Part shown: one piece after another, positions 32,989 to 42,319 of the stretch | Layout of the letters: each line of letters opens with the position of its first letter | How positions within the stretch are numbered: position 1 is the first letter of the stretch | From: Shinella yambaruensis | GTDB taxonomy: Bacteria; Pseudomonadota; Alphaproteobacteria; Rhizobiales; Rhizobiaceae | Direction of reading: 5' to 3' | Length of the DNA stretch: 64,000 nt | NCBI RefSeq assembly: GCF_022899355.1 | Contig: NZ_JALJCK010000001.1 | Span: 62,001 to 126,000, forward strand | The notes under the pieces: generated by a model | What the model was told of the DNA's origin: nothing | Seen by the model: only the letters and a program-made list of their open reading frames with translations | The model's database searches: none | Translations under genes and position numbers: made by a program

Positions 32989-33633
32989 TCAGTCGCCTTC
33001 CCAGACGGTTCGGATCGGCTTTATCTGCGCCGCATGCGCGGCAAGGCCGCCGAAGAAGCCGTCGCCCCGCGAGCGTTCGCACGCCGTTACCAAGGCCGCT
33101 CCCGTCACGTCCGGCAACGAATCATAGGCCGGTATGCCGGCTGCGGCGGCGGCAAGGAGGGTCGCGCTGCGGGCTGCGGCGAAGGCGGCGGTCCATTCGC
33201 CGGTTTGCGTGAGCGTGCGGCTTGCGCCGAGGGTCTGCTTCAAGAGCCCCTGATTCCATATGAGGCCGGCAAGTCGTCCGGACTTGCCGGCAAGGCCCTG
33301 CGGCGAGAGGGGGGCGGGCAGGATGCCGTCCGTGATCGCGAGGATCCCCGTGCCGCCGTCTTCCCGGCCTTCCTCGGCCTCGGCGACGGACAGGAGGGTG
33401 GCGAGGCGCTGGAGGTCCGCGCCGGTGCGCCAGCCGGACAGGGCAATTCCCGCGGCGCCGCCGCCAATGGCGCGGCGGAGGGTTTCGGCCTCGACCGCCC
33501 CGTCGACGATGACAAAGCTGCCTTTCACCCGTGCGTCGCCGGCGGTGCCGGCGCGTACCAGCACGCCGCAACCCTGGGGAAGGGCGGGGGCGATGTCGGT
33601 CGCTTCGAAAAGGGCGCGGGGCAGCGGGTTCAT
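32989..33633 (-). CDS. CitE/HpcH-like protein, reduced and probably not a lyase
   Basis: A 214-residue protein whose C-terminal half follows the CitE/HpcH aldolase pattern: an ARSATLLAAAAAGIPAYDSL helix-strand, then GFFGGLAAHAAQIKPIRTVW, where active relatives have GF-G-K-x-IHP-Q-I. The N-terminal half lacks the metal-binding Glu/Asp and catalytic Arg expected of citryl- or malyl-CoA lyases, and the protein is about 70 residues short. It is probably a diverged paralogue. AGGGG precedes the ATG at 33633. It ends 38 bases from the convergent flavin reductase. Confidence 0.6.
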   Translation of the reverse strand: MNPLPRALFEATDIAPALPQGCGVLVRAGTAGDARVKGSFVIVDGAVEAETLRRAIGGGAAGIALSGWRTGADLQRLATLLSVAEAEEGREDGGTGILAITDGILPAPLSPQGLAGKSGRLAGLIWNQGLLKQTLGASRTLTQTGEWTAAFAAARSATLLAAAAAGIPAYDSLPDVTGAALVTACERSRGDGFFGGLAAHAAQIKPIRTVWEGD

Positions 33634-33762
33634 GGCCCCTTCATAGGCGCAGGCCCGCGGGAATGGCAATGACGATCCGGTTAACGGATATGGTGAACCA
33701 ATCTTAAACACTTTGGCGCTAACGTGTTTCCAGTAGCGTTTTGCAGGCGTTTGGGGCGTCCA

Positions 33763-34890
33763 TTGATCGTTCATGCTTTTCTTCGTTGGGTCGAGACCGC
33801 GCGGGCAGCGGACCGGGCGAAGGCGGCCAGTGTGTTGGCGCGGGCTTACGCACGGGCGCGCATTTCGGCCGTCGACCGCCGCGCCGCGGAAATGGCGATG
33901 ATCTTCCTGCTCGACGATCCGGCGCCGCAGGTGCGGCTGGCGCTCGCCGAAGCGCTCGCCGATTGCGAGGATGCGCCGCGCGCCGTCATCCTGCCGCTGG
34001 CGGAAGACCAGCCGGAAATCGCCGCCCACATCATCCTGCGTTCGTCGCTGCTGACGGATGGCGACCTCGTCGATCTCGCCGCCAAAGGCAGCGCGACGAC
34101 GCGCATGCTGATCGCCCATCGCGCCTTCGTCTCGCGCCCGGTTTCGGCGGCGCTGGCGGAGATCGGCGACGTGGCGGACGTGTCGGCATTGCTGGGGAAC
34201 GAAGGCGCCGTCCTTTCCCGGCGCAGCCTGTCGCGCATTGCCGACCGGCTCGGCGACGATGCGGAAATCCGCGCATTGCTGCTCGACCGCGACGACCTGC
34301 CGAGCGATGCGCGCCATGCGCTGGTGGAGAAGATCGGCATGGCGCTGGCCGGCTACGGGCTGATCCAGGCGGCGGTGGGCGCGAACCGCGTCGAACGCAT
34401 CACGCGCGAAGCCTGCGATGTCGCGACGATCGGCATGGTGGGGGAGGTTTGCGCCGCCGAAATGCCCGCGCTCGTCGAGCACCTGCGGCTGACCGGCCGG
34501 CTGACGCCGGTCTTCCTCATGCATGCGCTGTGCACCGGCCGGGTCGAGTTCTTTGCGGCCGCCATCACCGATCTCTCCGGCCAGGCGGAGCGGCGTGTCC
34601 GTTCCATCCTTTCCGACGGGCGCGAGGCGGCGGTGCGCGCGCTCTACGAGGCCGCCGGCCTCGGCCGGGACATCAGCGCGCTCTTTGCCGAGGCGACGAT
34701 GCTCTGGCGGCAGGAGGCGAAGGCCGGGGACGACGGGTTCTCGGTCTCCGAGCGCCTGCTTTCCCGGGCCCGTGCGGCCGGCGATGCCTCCTGCCAGTCC
34801 ATGCTGGAACTCGTCGAGCGGCTGGCTATCGCCGAACAGCGCCAGACGGCGCGCAGCTACGCCCTCATCGCCGCGCGCGATGCGGCGTGA
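33763..34890 (+). CDS. DUF2336-family protein
   Basis: A 375-residue all-helical protein matching DUF2336, widespread in alphaproteobacteria. The start region IVHAFLRWVETARAADRAKA and the HEAT-like units LLDDPAPQVRLALAEALADC and LPLAEDQPEIAAHIILRSSL are recognisable. No enzymatic motif is seen. The likely start is TTG 33763 with GGGG upstream; a GTG at 33724 is in frame. In Caulobacter and relatives some DUF2336 proteins link to chemotaxis or cell-cycle signalling; a role here is unknown. Confidence 0.8.
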   Translation: MIVHAFLRWVETARAADRAKAASVLARAYARARISAVDRRAAEMAMIFLLDDPAPQVRLALAEALADCEDAPRAVILPLAEDQPEIAAHIILRSSLLTDGDLVDLAAKGSATTRMLIAHRAFVSRPVSAALAEIGDVADVSALLGNEGAVLSRRSLSRIADRLGDDAEIRALLLDRDDLPSDARHALVEKIGMALAGYGLIQAAVGANRVERITREACDVATIGMVGEVCAAEMPALVEHLRLTGRLTPVFLMHALCTGRVEFFAAAITDLSGQAERRVRSILSDGREAAVRALYEAAGLGRDISALFAEATMLWRQEAKAGDDGFSVSERLLSRARAAGDASCQSMLELVERLAIAEQRQTARSYALIAARDAA

Positions 34891-34931
34891 GACCGGGCGT
34901 ATCGATCCCGTAAGGTTTTTCAGGCGCTCTT

Positions 34932-35033
34932 AGAGCATTTCCGCTTTTCTCCGAATCGCGAAAACGCTCCAACCCTTTGTTTTGCCGCATTTCCGGACGC
35001 AAAACCGCTTCGCACTTTTGCTGGAAATGCTCT
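34932..35033. repeat. Palindromic repeat family A, copy 4 (best full-length copy)
   Basis: A 102-base imperfect palindrome whose ends are AGAGCATTTCC and GGAAATGCTCT, with inner blocks GAATCGCGAAAACGCTCCAA and GACGCAAAACCGCTTCGCAC. Its last bases overlap the stop codon of the minus-strand gene ending at 35032. Diverged copies are at 19939, 20755, 24369 and 38832. Confidence 0.8.
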
Positions 35034-35457
35034 AATCGGCGAAGCGCTTGACCACCCAGGAATAACCGTCCTCGGCATAGCGCACCGGCGTGGTGACGGC
35101 GGCCTTCAGGGCGGCCTTGTCGGGGATGGCCTTCTTCACGAAATTCAGCGCACGGGTCGCAAGGCCCTGCCGGGCCTCGGCGGTCTCGGCCGGCACCGGG
35201 ACTTCGGCCTTGGTCCCGGTCGGCATCTCCTCGGGGGTCGGCTTGGCTATGTCGGCGGTGATGCGGTCGCCGGCGCTCTCGCAGACCGCCACGATGACCG
35301 GGTAGTTCTTGTCCTGATGGCGGTTGATGTAGGTCTCGGCCTGTGCATCGCACAGCGCGACGGTCTGCCAGCTCCTGCCGACCGTATCGATATAGTGGCA
35401 CTGGGTTGCGCTGTCGTCGCAGCCCATGATCGTCATGACGATGAGCGCAGCTTTCAT
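35032..35457 (-). CDS. Small probable lipoprotein or exported protein, unknown
   Basis: A 141-residue protein with a short hydrophobic N-terminus (MKAALIVMTIMGCDDSATQC) in which Met-Gly-Cys could be a minimal lipobox. The mature part carries NYPVIVAVCESAGDRITADI, a proline/glutamate-rich linker, and a C-terminal basic helix ending YSWVVKRFAD. AAAGGA precedes ATG 35457. It is not a family I recognise; similar genes occur in rhizobia as hypothetical proteins. Confidence 0.6.
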   Translation of the reverse strand: MKAALIVMTIMGCDDSATQCHYIDTVGRSWQTVALCDAQAETYINRHQDKNYPVIVAVCESAGDRITADIAKPTPEEMPTGTKAEVPVPAETAEARQGLATRALNFVKKAIPDKAALKAAVTTPVRYAEDGYSWVVKRFAD

Positions 35458-35485
35458 GGCCGTCCTTTCCGCCGTTTGGAAAATG

Positions 35486-35555
35486 CCCCTCATCCGCCTG
35501 CCGCCATCTTCTCCCCACCGGGGAGAAGGGGACCCGGAGGGCGGGATGACGGGGG
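35486..35555. repeat. Palindromic repeat family C, copy 1
   Basis: CCCCTCATCCGCCTGCCGCC, then TCTTCTCCCCACCGGGGAGAA and a diverged right arm GGACCCGGAGGGCGGGATGA. Other copies are at 42080, 48131 and 63539. Confidence 0.75.
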
Positions 35556-35610
35556 AATACCTTGCGCCGGTTAGAGGCCGGGATTGCCACGAAAATAAGG
35601 CGGGAAGACC

Positions 35611-37668
35611 TCAGATATCAAGGTTGTCGGCGAAGACGGCGCGCTCCTGGATGAAGCGGAAGCGGGCTTCCGGCTTGGTGCCCATCAGGTCGTCGACCGC
35701 CGTGCGCGTGCCCTCGAAGTCGACGTCGTCGATCGCCACCTTGAGGAGCGTGCGCTTCTTCGGATCCATCGTCGTTTCCTTGAGCTGCGCCGGCAGCATC
35801 TCGCCAAGGCCCTTGAAGCGGCCGATCTCGACCTTGCCGCGGCCGTTGAACTCGGTGCGCATCAGCTCCTCGCGGTGCGGGTCGTCGCGCGCATAGAGCG
35901 TCTTGCCGCCCTGGCTGATGCGGTAGAGCGGCGGCACGGCGAGATAGAGGTGGCCGCCGCGGATGAGGTCGGGCATCTCCTGGTAGAAGAAGGTGATGAG
36001 CAGCGAGGCGATGTGGGCACCGTCGACGTCGGCATCGGTCATGACGATGACGCGCTCGTAGCGCAGGTCGTCCTCGCGGTATTTCGAGCGCGTGCCGCAG
36101 CCGAGCGCCTGCACGAGATCGGAGATCTGCTGGTTGGCACCGAGCTTTTCCCGGCCGGCGCTGGCGACGTTGAGGATCTTTCCGCGGAGCGGCAGGATGG
36201 CCTGGTTGGCGCGGTTGCGCGCCTGCTTGGCCGAACCGCCGGCCGAATCGCCCTCGACGATGAAGAGCTCGGCGCCCTCGGCGGAATTCTGCGCGCAGTC
36301 GGCCAGCTTGCCGGGCAGGCGCAGCTTGCGCACGGCGGTCTTGCGGCTGACTTCCTTTTCCTTGCGGCGGCGCAGGCGCTCCTCGGCGCGCTCGATCACC
36401 CAGTCGAGCAGCTTGGCGGCTTCGCCCGGATTGTCGGCGAGATAGTGGTCGAACGGGTCGCGCAGCGCGTTCTCGACGATGCGCTGGGCCTCGACGGTGG
36501 CGAGCTTGTCCTTCGTCTGGCCGACGAATTCCGGCTCGCGGATGAAGACGGAGAGCATGCCGACGGCCGAGATCATCACGTCGTCGGTGGTGATGGCGGC
36601 GGCGCGCTTGTTCTGCGTCAGCTCGGCATAGTTCTTCAGGCCCTTGGTCAGCGCGATGCGCAGGCCCGCCTCATGCGTGCCGCCGTCGGCCGTCGGGATG
36701 GTGTTGCAATAGGAGTGGATCAGCGAATCGCCGCCATACCAGGTGACGGCCCATTCCAGCGAGCCGTGCCCGCCGGATTTCTCGCTCTTGCCGGCGAAGA
36801 TCTCGCGGGTGACGGTGTGCTCCTTGCCGAGCGTCGCCTGGAGGTAGTCCTTGAGGCCGCCCGGGAAGTGGAAGACGGCCTTTTCCGGCGTTTCGGAGCC
36901 TTCCGGCAGCAGCGCGGGGTCGCAGCTCCAGCGGATCTCGACGCCGCCGAAGAGATAGGCCTTCGAGCGGGCCATGCGGAAGACGCGTCCCGGATCGAAA
37001 TGCGCGTGCGCGCCGAAAATCTCCGGGTCCGGATGGAAGCGCACCTTCGTGCCGCGCCGGTTGTGCACGTCGCCGAGCTCTTCGAGCGGGCCGAGCGGCT
37101 TGCCGCGGGAAAAGCGCTGGCGGTAGAGCTTCTTGTTGCGCGCGACCTCCACTTCGAGAAGGTCGGAGAGGGCGTTGACGACCGAGACGCCGACGCCGTG
37201 CAGGCCGCCCGAGGTCTCGTAGGCCTTGCCGTCGAACTTGCCGCCGGCGTGCAGCACGGTGAGGATGACCTCCAGCGTGGATTTTCCCGGCATCTGCGGA
37301 TGGTTTTCCACCGGAATGCCGCGGCCGTTGTCGGTGACGGTCAGAAAGCCCTCGGCATCGAGATTGACCTCGATGAAATTGGCGTGGCCGGCGACGGCCT
37401 CGTCCATCGAGTTGTCGATGACTTCGGCGAAGAGGTGGTGCAGCGCCTTCTCGTCCGTGCCGCCGATATACATGCCGGGGCGCATGCGGACCGGTTCGAG
37501 GCCTTCCAGCACGCGGATCGCCGAGGCGTCATAGCCGCCGGTGCCTTCGCTCGGCGGGGCGGGGCGTGCCTCGCGGGCAGGGGCGGCCGCCGCGACCGGC
37601 TTTTCGACCGGCGGCGCTGCGGGCTGGGAGGGCATGTTGGCGAAGAGGTCGTTGCTGTCGTCTTGCAT
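35611..37668 (-). CDS. parE: DNA topoisomerase IV subunit B
   Basis: A 685-residue ATPase subunit of topoisomerase IV, which decatenates chromosomes with ParC. A low-complexity Pro/Ala tail (about 1-45) precedes the GHKL ATPase: EVIDNSMDEAVAGHANFIEV, TDNGRGIPVENHP and GGLHGVGVSVVNAL. The TOPRIM domain has ELFIVEGDSAGGSAKQARNR and VIVMTDADVDGAHIASLLIT. The KALHHLFAEVIDNSMDEA wording and length mark ParE rather than GyrB, which has an extra insert and is longer. ATG 37668 is chosen; the frame extension to 37737 is not conserved. Confidence 0.94.
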   Translation of the reverse strand: MQDDSNDLFANMPSQPAAPPVEKPVAAAAPAREARPAPPSEGTGGYDASAIRVLEGLEPVRMRPGMYIGGTDEKALHHLFAEVIDNSMDEAVAGHANFIEVNLDAEGFLTVTDNGRGIPVENHPQMPGKSTLEVILTVLHAGGKFDGKAYETSGGLHGVGVSVVNALSDLLEVEVARNKKLYRQRFSRGKPLGPLEELGDVHNRRGTKVRFHPDPEIFGAHAHFDPGRVFRMARSKAYLFGGVEIRWSCDPALLPEGSETPEKAVFHFPGGLKDYLQATLGKEHTVTREIFAGKSEKSGGHGSLEWAVTWYGGDSLIHSYCNTIPTADGGTHEAGLRIALTKGLKNYAELTQNKRAAAITTDDVMISAVGMLSVFIREPEFVGQTKDKLATVEAQRIVENALRDPFDHYLADNPGEAAKLLDWVIERAEERLRRRKEKEVSRKTAVRKLRLPGKLADCAQNSAEGAELFIVEGDSAGGSAKQARNRANQAILPLRGKILNVASAGREKLGANQQISDLVQALGCGTRSKYREDDLRYERVIVMTDADVDGAHIASLLITFFYQEMPDLIRGGHLYLAVPPLYRISQGGKTLYARDDPHREELMRTEFNGRGKVEIGRFKGLGEMLPAQLKETTMDPKKRTLLKVAIDDVDFEGTRTAVDDLMGTKPEARFRFIQERAVFADNLDI

Positions 37669-37946
37669 GGGCCGTTCAGATTTTGTTCCGTTTGCCAGCT
37701 TTCCCGCCGGTCCATGGCGGACCGGGGTCTGGCGCAAAAGAGGTCATTGCGCGAATCACCTGCGACTCTGCCAGATTCCGCGGGCTTTCGCGATGCCGGG
37801 GCGGCGTGCCGTCCCGTCCGTCGCGTGCGCCGCGGGGTGGCGTCACCCGGCCTGCAGGATGCGCCAAGCCGCGCCAACCGCCGGCGGAGGATTGCGTTGC
37901 GGGCGGGCGGATGGCAAGTATCGCTGCCTTCAGGGAGCCACAGTTC

Positions 37947-38831
37947 ATGCGTCAGTCCACAGTTCATTGCCTTTCCCGGCTGGTTTTGGCCGCCTTGTTC
38001 GCCGGTTCCCTTGCCGGCGAGGCGGCGGCGCTGAGCCTGAAACCCTGGAAGGACGACCTGTTCGGCTACGGCACGGTGGTGGAGACGGGCGACGACGGCG
38101 CGCTGAGGGTCGTCGACTACCAGGAACTGCGCGACATCAACGGCCGCGACCAGGTGCCGGAGCGCCGGGTGAAGGCGGCCTATGTCTCGACGGCGGTGAA
38201 GAAGGCGCAGAAGAACGCGACGATCGCCACGCCCGCCGGGCCGATCGATGTCGCGATGACCGGCAAGGCGGAGGGCGCGGCCTTTACCGTCATCTTCATC
38301 CACGGCCGCGGCGGCGACCGGCGGCTCGGCAACAACGACTGGAATTTCGGCGGCAACTTCAACCGGCTGAAGAACCTCGCCGCGCAGAACGGCGGGGTCT
38401 ACTACGCGCCGAGCGTGCCCTCCTTCGACGACAAGGGCGCGGCGCGGGTCTCCGGCCTCATCCTGACGGCCAAGGCGCTGTCGCCGCAGGCGCCGGTCAT
38501 CCTCGCCTGCGCCTCGATGGGCAGCTTCATCTGCGCCCGCGTGGCGCGCGATCCGGCGGCGGTGAAGAGCCTTGCCGGCATGGTGCTGATGGGCGGGGCG
38601 GCCGATGGCGACTACGGCAGGACGCCGGCCTTCAAGGCGAAGCTGCCGGTCTTCTTCACCCATGGCGACAGCGACAGCGTCTATGCGGCCAACGACCAGA
38701 TCGCGGTGTTCCGCACGCTGCGCAAGGCCGGCGTGCCGACGCGCTTCGTGCTGTTCCAGACCGGCGGCCACGGCACGCCCGTGCGCATGACCGACTGGCG
38801 CGAGACGCTGAACTGGCTGTTTTCGCAATAG
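37947..38831 (+). CDS. Exported alpha/beta-hydrolase
   Basis: A 294-residue protein with a signal peptide (LVLAALFAGSLAGEAAA, about 11-27) and an alpha/beta-hydrolase fold. TVIFIHGRGGDRRLGNND is the oxyanion-hole strand, ILACASMGSFICARVA holds the nucleophile serine in A-S-M-G-S, and HGDSDSVYAAND and TGGHGTPVRM carry the acid and the histidine. An N-terminal 70-residue extension (KPWKDDLFGYGTVVETGDDG) precedes the fold. Substrate unknown; a periplasmic esterase or thioesterase is plausible. It is divergent from parE. Confidence 0.82.
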   Translation: MRQSTVHCLSRLVLAALFAGSLAGEAAALSLKPWKDDLFGYGTVVETGDDGALRVVDYQELRDINGRDQVPERRVKAAYVSTAVKKAQKNATIATPAGPIDVAMTGKAEGAAFTVIFIHGRGGDRRLGNNDWNFGGNFNRLKNLAAQNGGVYYAPSVPSFDDKGAARVSGLILTAKALSPQAPVILACASMGSFICARVARDPAAVKSLAGMVLMGGAADGDYGRTPAFKAKLPVFFTHGDSDSVYAANDQIAVFRTLRKAGVPTRFVLFQTGGHGTPVRMTDWRETLNWLFSQ

Positions 38832-38920
38832 GGCATTTCCGCCTTTCGCCGAACCGCGAGATGCCCGATCCTCTTGTAGAGCCGCAAAACCGCTGTGCAC
38901 TTTTGCTGGAATTTCTCTGG
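38832..38920. repeat. Palindromic repeat family A, copy 5
   Basis: GGGCATTTCCGCCTTTCGCC at the left and CGCAAAACCGCTGTGCACTT with TTGCTGGAATTTCTCTGG at the right. It separates the hydrolase gene from the convergent exported-protein gene. Confidence 0.7.
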
Positions 38921-38924
38921 AAAT

Positions 38925-39521
38925 TCAGGCCGAGCGCAGCAGGACCTTGGTCGAGCCGACGGCGGCGGCGATCTTCTGGTAGTGGGCGGAGCGCTTTTCC
39001 GAATTCTCGCCGGCGCGCAGCAGTTGCGTCGCGGCTTCCTCGATGACGCGGCTCGCCTGCTGCATCGCCTGGTTCAGCTTCTCCCGCTTTATGGCGGTAT
39101 AGACCTTGGCCTCGCGCAGCCGGGGATTGCGCCGCGAACGCTGCTTCGGCACGCGGGTGTCGGCATTGGCGGACTGGATGCTGCCCAGCCGGCTCGCCGC
39201 GCGGCCGACGATCTGCCGCGCCTGCCCATAGGCCGGGCCTTCGGGAATGCGGCGAGAGATGTCGAGCAGCCGATGGCGCAGACAGTCGACGCGGTAGATC
39301 CGGTCGTAGCTGCCGCATTCGGACCGCGCGGCGGCGAGATTGGCGAGAATGGCGTTGGTGATGAAATCGCTGGGCGTTGCCGCCCCCTCGGCCTGCGAAT
39401 TGCTCGATCCCCGGGGCGAAGGGTCGGTGGACTGGCCGTAGCCGTCGGAAACGCCGGTCACGGCGAGCGCGGCGGTGAGCACCGCGGCGTAAAGGGGATG
39501 CAGTCGTCCGCTCGAAACCAT
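38925..39521 (-). CDS. Exported helical protein, partner of the caspase-like gene
   Basis: A 198-residue protein with a signal peptide (LYAAVLTAALAVTGVSDGYG), a Ser/Gly/Asn-rich linker, then a helical domain with one cysteine pair (SECGSYDRIYRVDCLRHRLL) and a basic C-terminal half (KREKLNQAMQQASRVIEEAA). It is not a family I recognise. The start has the strong ribosome site GGAGGAGG. It begins 25 bases after the stop of the caspase-SEL1 gene on the same strand, so the two are probably one operon and may act together in the periplasm. Confidence 0.62.
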   Translation of the reverse strand: MVSSGRLHPLYAAVLTAALAVTGVSDGYGQSTDPSPRGSSNSQAEGAATPSDFITNAILANLAAARSECGSYDRIYRVDCLRHRLLDISRRIPEGPAYGQARQIVGRAASRLGSIQSANADTRVPKQRSRRNPRLREAKVYTAIKREKLNQAMQQASRVIEEAATQLLRAGENSEKRSAHYQKIAAAVGSTKVLLRSA

Positions 39522-39546
39522 GAAACCCTCCTCCTGTTTCGTCCGG

Positions 39547-41133
39547 CTATTCCGTCTGGCCGAAGGCGATGCGCATGCTGCGCTGCGTGCCCGCGCCGAT
39601 GGCCCCGTCGATGGCGCCGGCATAGAACCGGTTGCGCTGCAGCTCCGCCTGGAGCGCGCGCCGCGTCGCCGGCTTGAACATGGTCGGGCGGGTGGTGAGC
39701 TGCTCCAGCACGTCGTTCACGCCGGAGCGCAGCGCGCTGTAGAGATAGGCGGCGGCATCCTCCGGCGTCCTGCCCGGCACCAGCCCGTCGTCGATCAGCG
39801 CCGCGACGTTGAACATGGCCTGCGGGTGGCGCAGGTCCGCCGCGCGGATGAAGAGCTCCACCGCCTTCTTCGGATCGCGCGCCAGCCCGTCCGCGCCCTG
39901 ATAGTAGAGGAAGCCGAGATCGTTGATGGCATCGGCGAAGCCGAGATCGGCGGCGCGCCGGTAGAGCCTGATCGCCTCGGGCACGTTCTGCGCGGTGCCG
40001 ATGCCCTTCTCGTGGAGTTTCGCCAGCTCGAACATCGCTTCGGCATCGCCCGCCTCGGCCGCCCTGCTGAAAAGGCCGAACGCCTTTTCCGGCTGGAACT
40101 TCTGCGTGTCCGGCGTCAGCGCCATGTAGCCGAGGCCGATCATGGCGCGGGTGTCGCCTTCGCCGGCGAGCGCCGCGAGCTGCTGCTCCTGGTCCGGCTT
40201 GAGCGCCTGCCACTGCGCGGCCTTGTCGGCAAGGCCGGCGACGGCGGCGTCCTCGCCGGCGAGGAAATAGGGCGCGCCCGAGAGCGAGCCGTAGAAATGC
40301 GGCTGCTGGCGGTTGGCGGTGAGCGCCATCACCCGGTCGCGGACCTGGCGGAAGACGAGGCCGATCTCGACATTCTGCCGCGGCAGGCTTTCGAGGATGG
40401 CGGTGGCGAAGGGGCTGTGCGCGCCGTCGCCATCGAGCGCCACCTTGCCGCCCTCCGCGGCGTAGACGACCATCATGCCCTGGGCGGGATCGGGCGCCGA
40501 TAGGCCGGCGCCGCCGAGCGTCACCCCGCTTGCCGCCGCCGCGCCGACGAGCGTCGGGAACGGGTTGTTGCGGCAGGAATCGAGGATGACGATGCGCAGT
40601 TTGCGCGCGCTTTCCACGCTGGCGAGGACGGAGGCGAGGCTGACGGCCTGCTGCGGGATCGTCGCCGGGTCGTCGACCTTGACGTCGACGGGCACGAGAT
40701 AGTTCTCTCCCGCCGCCTCGACGCCGTGGCCGGCATAGTAGACGAGGGCGACTTCCGCGGTCTCGGTCTTGCGCGCGAAGGCGACGATGGTGTCCTGCAT
40801 GCGGGCGAGGGGGGCATCGACCACGAGATCGACGGAGAAGTCGAGCCGTTGCAGCATGTCGGCAACGGCCTGCGCGTCGGCCCCGGTGTTGCGCAGCGGC
40901 GATATGGCCGTGTAGGCCGACATGCCGATGACCAGCGCGACGCGTCTTGCCGCGACGGCGGGGACGGCCTGCGCCGCCTCGGCGGTCGTGCCGGCCTCGA
41001 CCCTGGTCTTGATGCCCATCAGGCCGCGCGTCTTCTCCTCGGCGGTCGGAGCCTGCGCGACCGCGCCGCCGGCAAGGAAAAGCCCCGCCAGCAGCACGAG
41101 GAAAAAGCCCGTCGAGGAACCTGTGCGCCGCAT
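39547..41133 (-). CDS. Exported caspase-like (peptidase C14) protein with SEL1 repeats
   Basis: A 528-residue exported protein. Signal peptide at about 8-27 ([19 protein letters not shown]). The caspase/metacaspase domain (about 62-260) has the catalytic dyad His136 in [12 protein letters not shown] and Cys187 in [13 protein letters not shown], with the family start [20 protein letters not shown]. Three or four SEL1-like repeats follow (about 330-460), for example [20 protein letters not shown]. The C-terminus ([20 protein letters not shown]) looks like a peptidoglycan-binding motif. It should cut after basic residues, but this is inference. It is upstream of the exported partner at 38925. 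Confidence 0.88.
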   Translation of the reverse strand: MRRTGSSTGFFLVLLAGLFLAGGAVAQAPTAEEKTRGLMGIKTRVEAGTTAEAAQAVPAVAARRVALVIGMSAYTAISPLRNTGADAQAVADMLQRLDFSVDLVVDAPLARMQDTIVAFARKTETAEVALVYYAGHGVEAAGENYLVPVDVKVDDPATIPQQAVSLASVLASVESARKLRIVILDSCRNNPFPTLVGAAAASGVTLGGAGLSAPDPAQGMMVVYAAEGGKVALDGDGAHSPFATAILESLPRQNVEIGLVFRQVRDRVMALTANRQQPHFYGSLSGAPYFLAGEDAAVAGLADKAAQWQALKPDQEQQLAALAGEGDTRAMIGLGYMALTPDTQKFQPEKAFGLFSRAAEAGDAEAMFELAKLHEKGIGTAQNVPEAIRLYRRAADLGFADAINDLGFLYYQGADGLARDPKKAVELFIRAADLRHPQAMFNVAALIDDGLVPGRTPEDAAAYLYSALRSGVNDVLEQLTTRPTMFKPATRRALQAELQRNRFYAGAIDGAIGAGTQRSMRIAFGQTE

Positions 41134-41283
41134 CTTCGCCTTCCCCTCGGCGCCCGCTGCGCCTTGGATGTTACGTCCGACGGGGGCGGCCTATTCGCCT
41201 TCACCCGGAACTATCCGGCTTTCCTTGCGGCCTTCGATTTGCTACGCCGCAAGCCACGCGAATTTCAAGAACAGGGAGGCCCC

Positions 41284-42054
41284 ATGACACCGGATGTAAC
41301 CCCGCTCGTTGCCGGGAACTGGAAGATGAACGGCACGCGCGCATCGCTCGACCAGATCAAGGCGATGGCCGAAGGCGTGAAGGGGCCGCTTTCCGACAAG
41401 GTCGAGACGCTGATCTGCCCGCCGGCGACGCTGCTCTATGTCGCCACCGCGCTCTGCGACGACAGCCCGCTGATGATCGGCGCGCAGGACTGCCACGAGA
41501 AGGCCTCCGGCGCCCATACCGGCGACGTCTCGGCGGAAATGATCGCCGACTGCTTCGGCACCCATGTCATCGTCGGCCATTCCGAGCGCCGCACGGACCA
41601 CAAGGAAAGCGACGCGCTGGTGCGCGCCAAGGCGGAGATCGCCCATGCGAACGACCTCGTCGCGATCATCTGCATCGGCGAGACCGGCGACGAGCGCAAG
41701 GCGGGCAAGACGCTCGACGTGCTGAAGGCGCAGCTTGCGGCCTCCGTGCCGGACGGCGCGACGGCGGAAAACACCGTCATCGCCTACGAGCCCGTCTGGG
41801 CGATCGGCACGGGGCTTACGCCGACGGCGGCCGATGTCGAGGAGGCGCACGCCTTCATGCGCGCGGAGCTGACCGGCCGCCTTGCCGGCGAGGGCGCGAA
41901 GATGCGCATCCTCTACGGCGGCTCGGTGAAGCCGGGCAATGCGCAGGAGCTGATGGGCGTCGCCAATGTCGACGGCGCGCTGATCGGCGGGGCGAGCTTG
42001 AAATCGGACGACTTCCTTGCCATCTACCGCGCATACGAAGCGCTGACCGCCTGA
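41284..42054 (+). CDS. tpiA: Triosephosphate isomerase
   Basis: A 256-residue glycolytic TIM barrel interconverting dihydroxyacetone phosphate and glyceraldehyde 3-phosphate. The active site is visible: [10 protein letters not shown] (Lys13 region), [14 protein letters not shown] (His), and [16 protein letters not shown] (Glu and flexible loop), with GGSVKPGNA as the phosphate loop. The ribosome site is AGGGAGG. It is divergent from the caspase gene. A family C palindrome follows. Confidence 0.97.
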   Translation: MTPDVTPLVAGNWKMNGTRASLDQIKAMAEGVKGPLSDKVETLICPPATLLYVATALCDDSPLMIGAQDCHEKASGAHTGDVSAEMIADCFGTHVIVGHSERRTDHKESDALVRAKAEIAHANDLVAIICIGETGDERKAGKTLDVLKAQLAASVPDGATAENTVIAYEPVWAIGTGLTPTAADVEEAHAFMRAELTGRLAGEGAKMRILYGGSVKPGNAQELMGVANVDGALIGGASLKSDDFLAIYRAYEALTA

Positions 42055-42079
42055 CTTTCATAATGCCCGTTTCGGGTCG

Positions 42080-42197
42080 CCCCCTCATCCGCCTGCCGGC
42101 ACCTTCTCCCCGCGGGAGAGAAGGGGAGAGCCGCAAGCGCCCCGTTTCCTTCTCCCCCGCGGGGAGAAGGTGGCCCGAAGGGCCGGATGAGGGGGGG
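42080..42197. repeat. Palindromic repeat family C, copy 2 (double)
   Basis: Two inverted half-elements, each carrying CCTTCTCCCC/GGGGAGAAGG arms, joined by about 25 bases. The outer ends are CCCCTCATCCGCCTGCCGGC and GGCCGGATGAGGGGG. It occupies the middle of the 265-base tpiA-secG spacer; nothing else is seen there. Confidence 0.78.
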
Positions 42198-42319
42198 ACC
42201 CTGACCCGCTTCGGCCAAAAGGGCGGGCGGATCGACAGCTAGGGCTTGGAATGGTGCGCGGCTTGGTATATTGAGCCGCAAACCTGACATTTGGGCCATC
42301 TGGCCGGGATACCGAAAAC

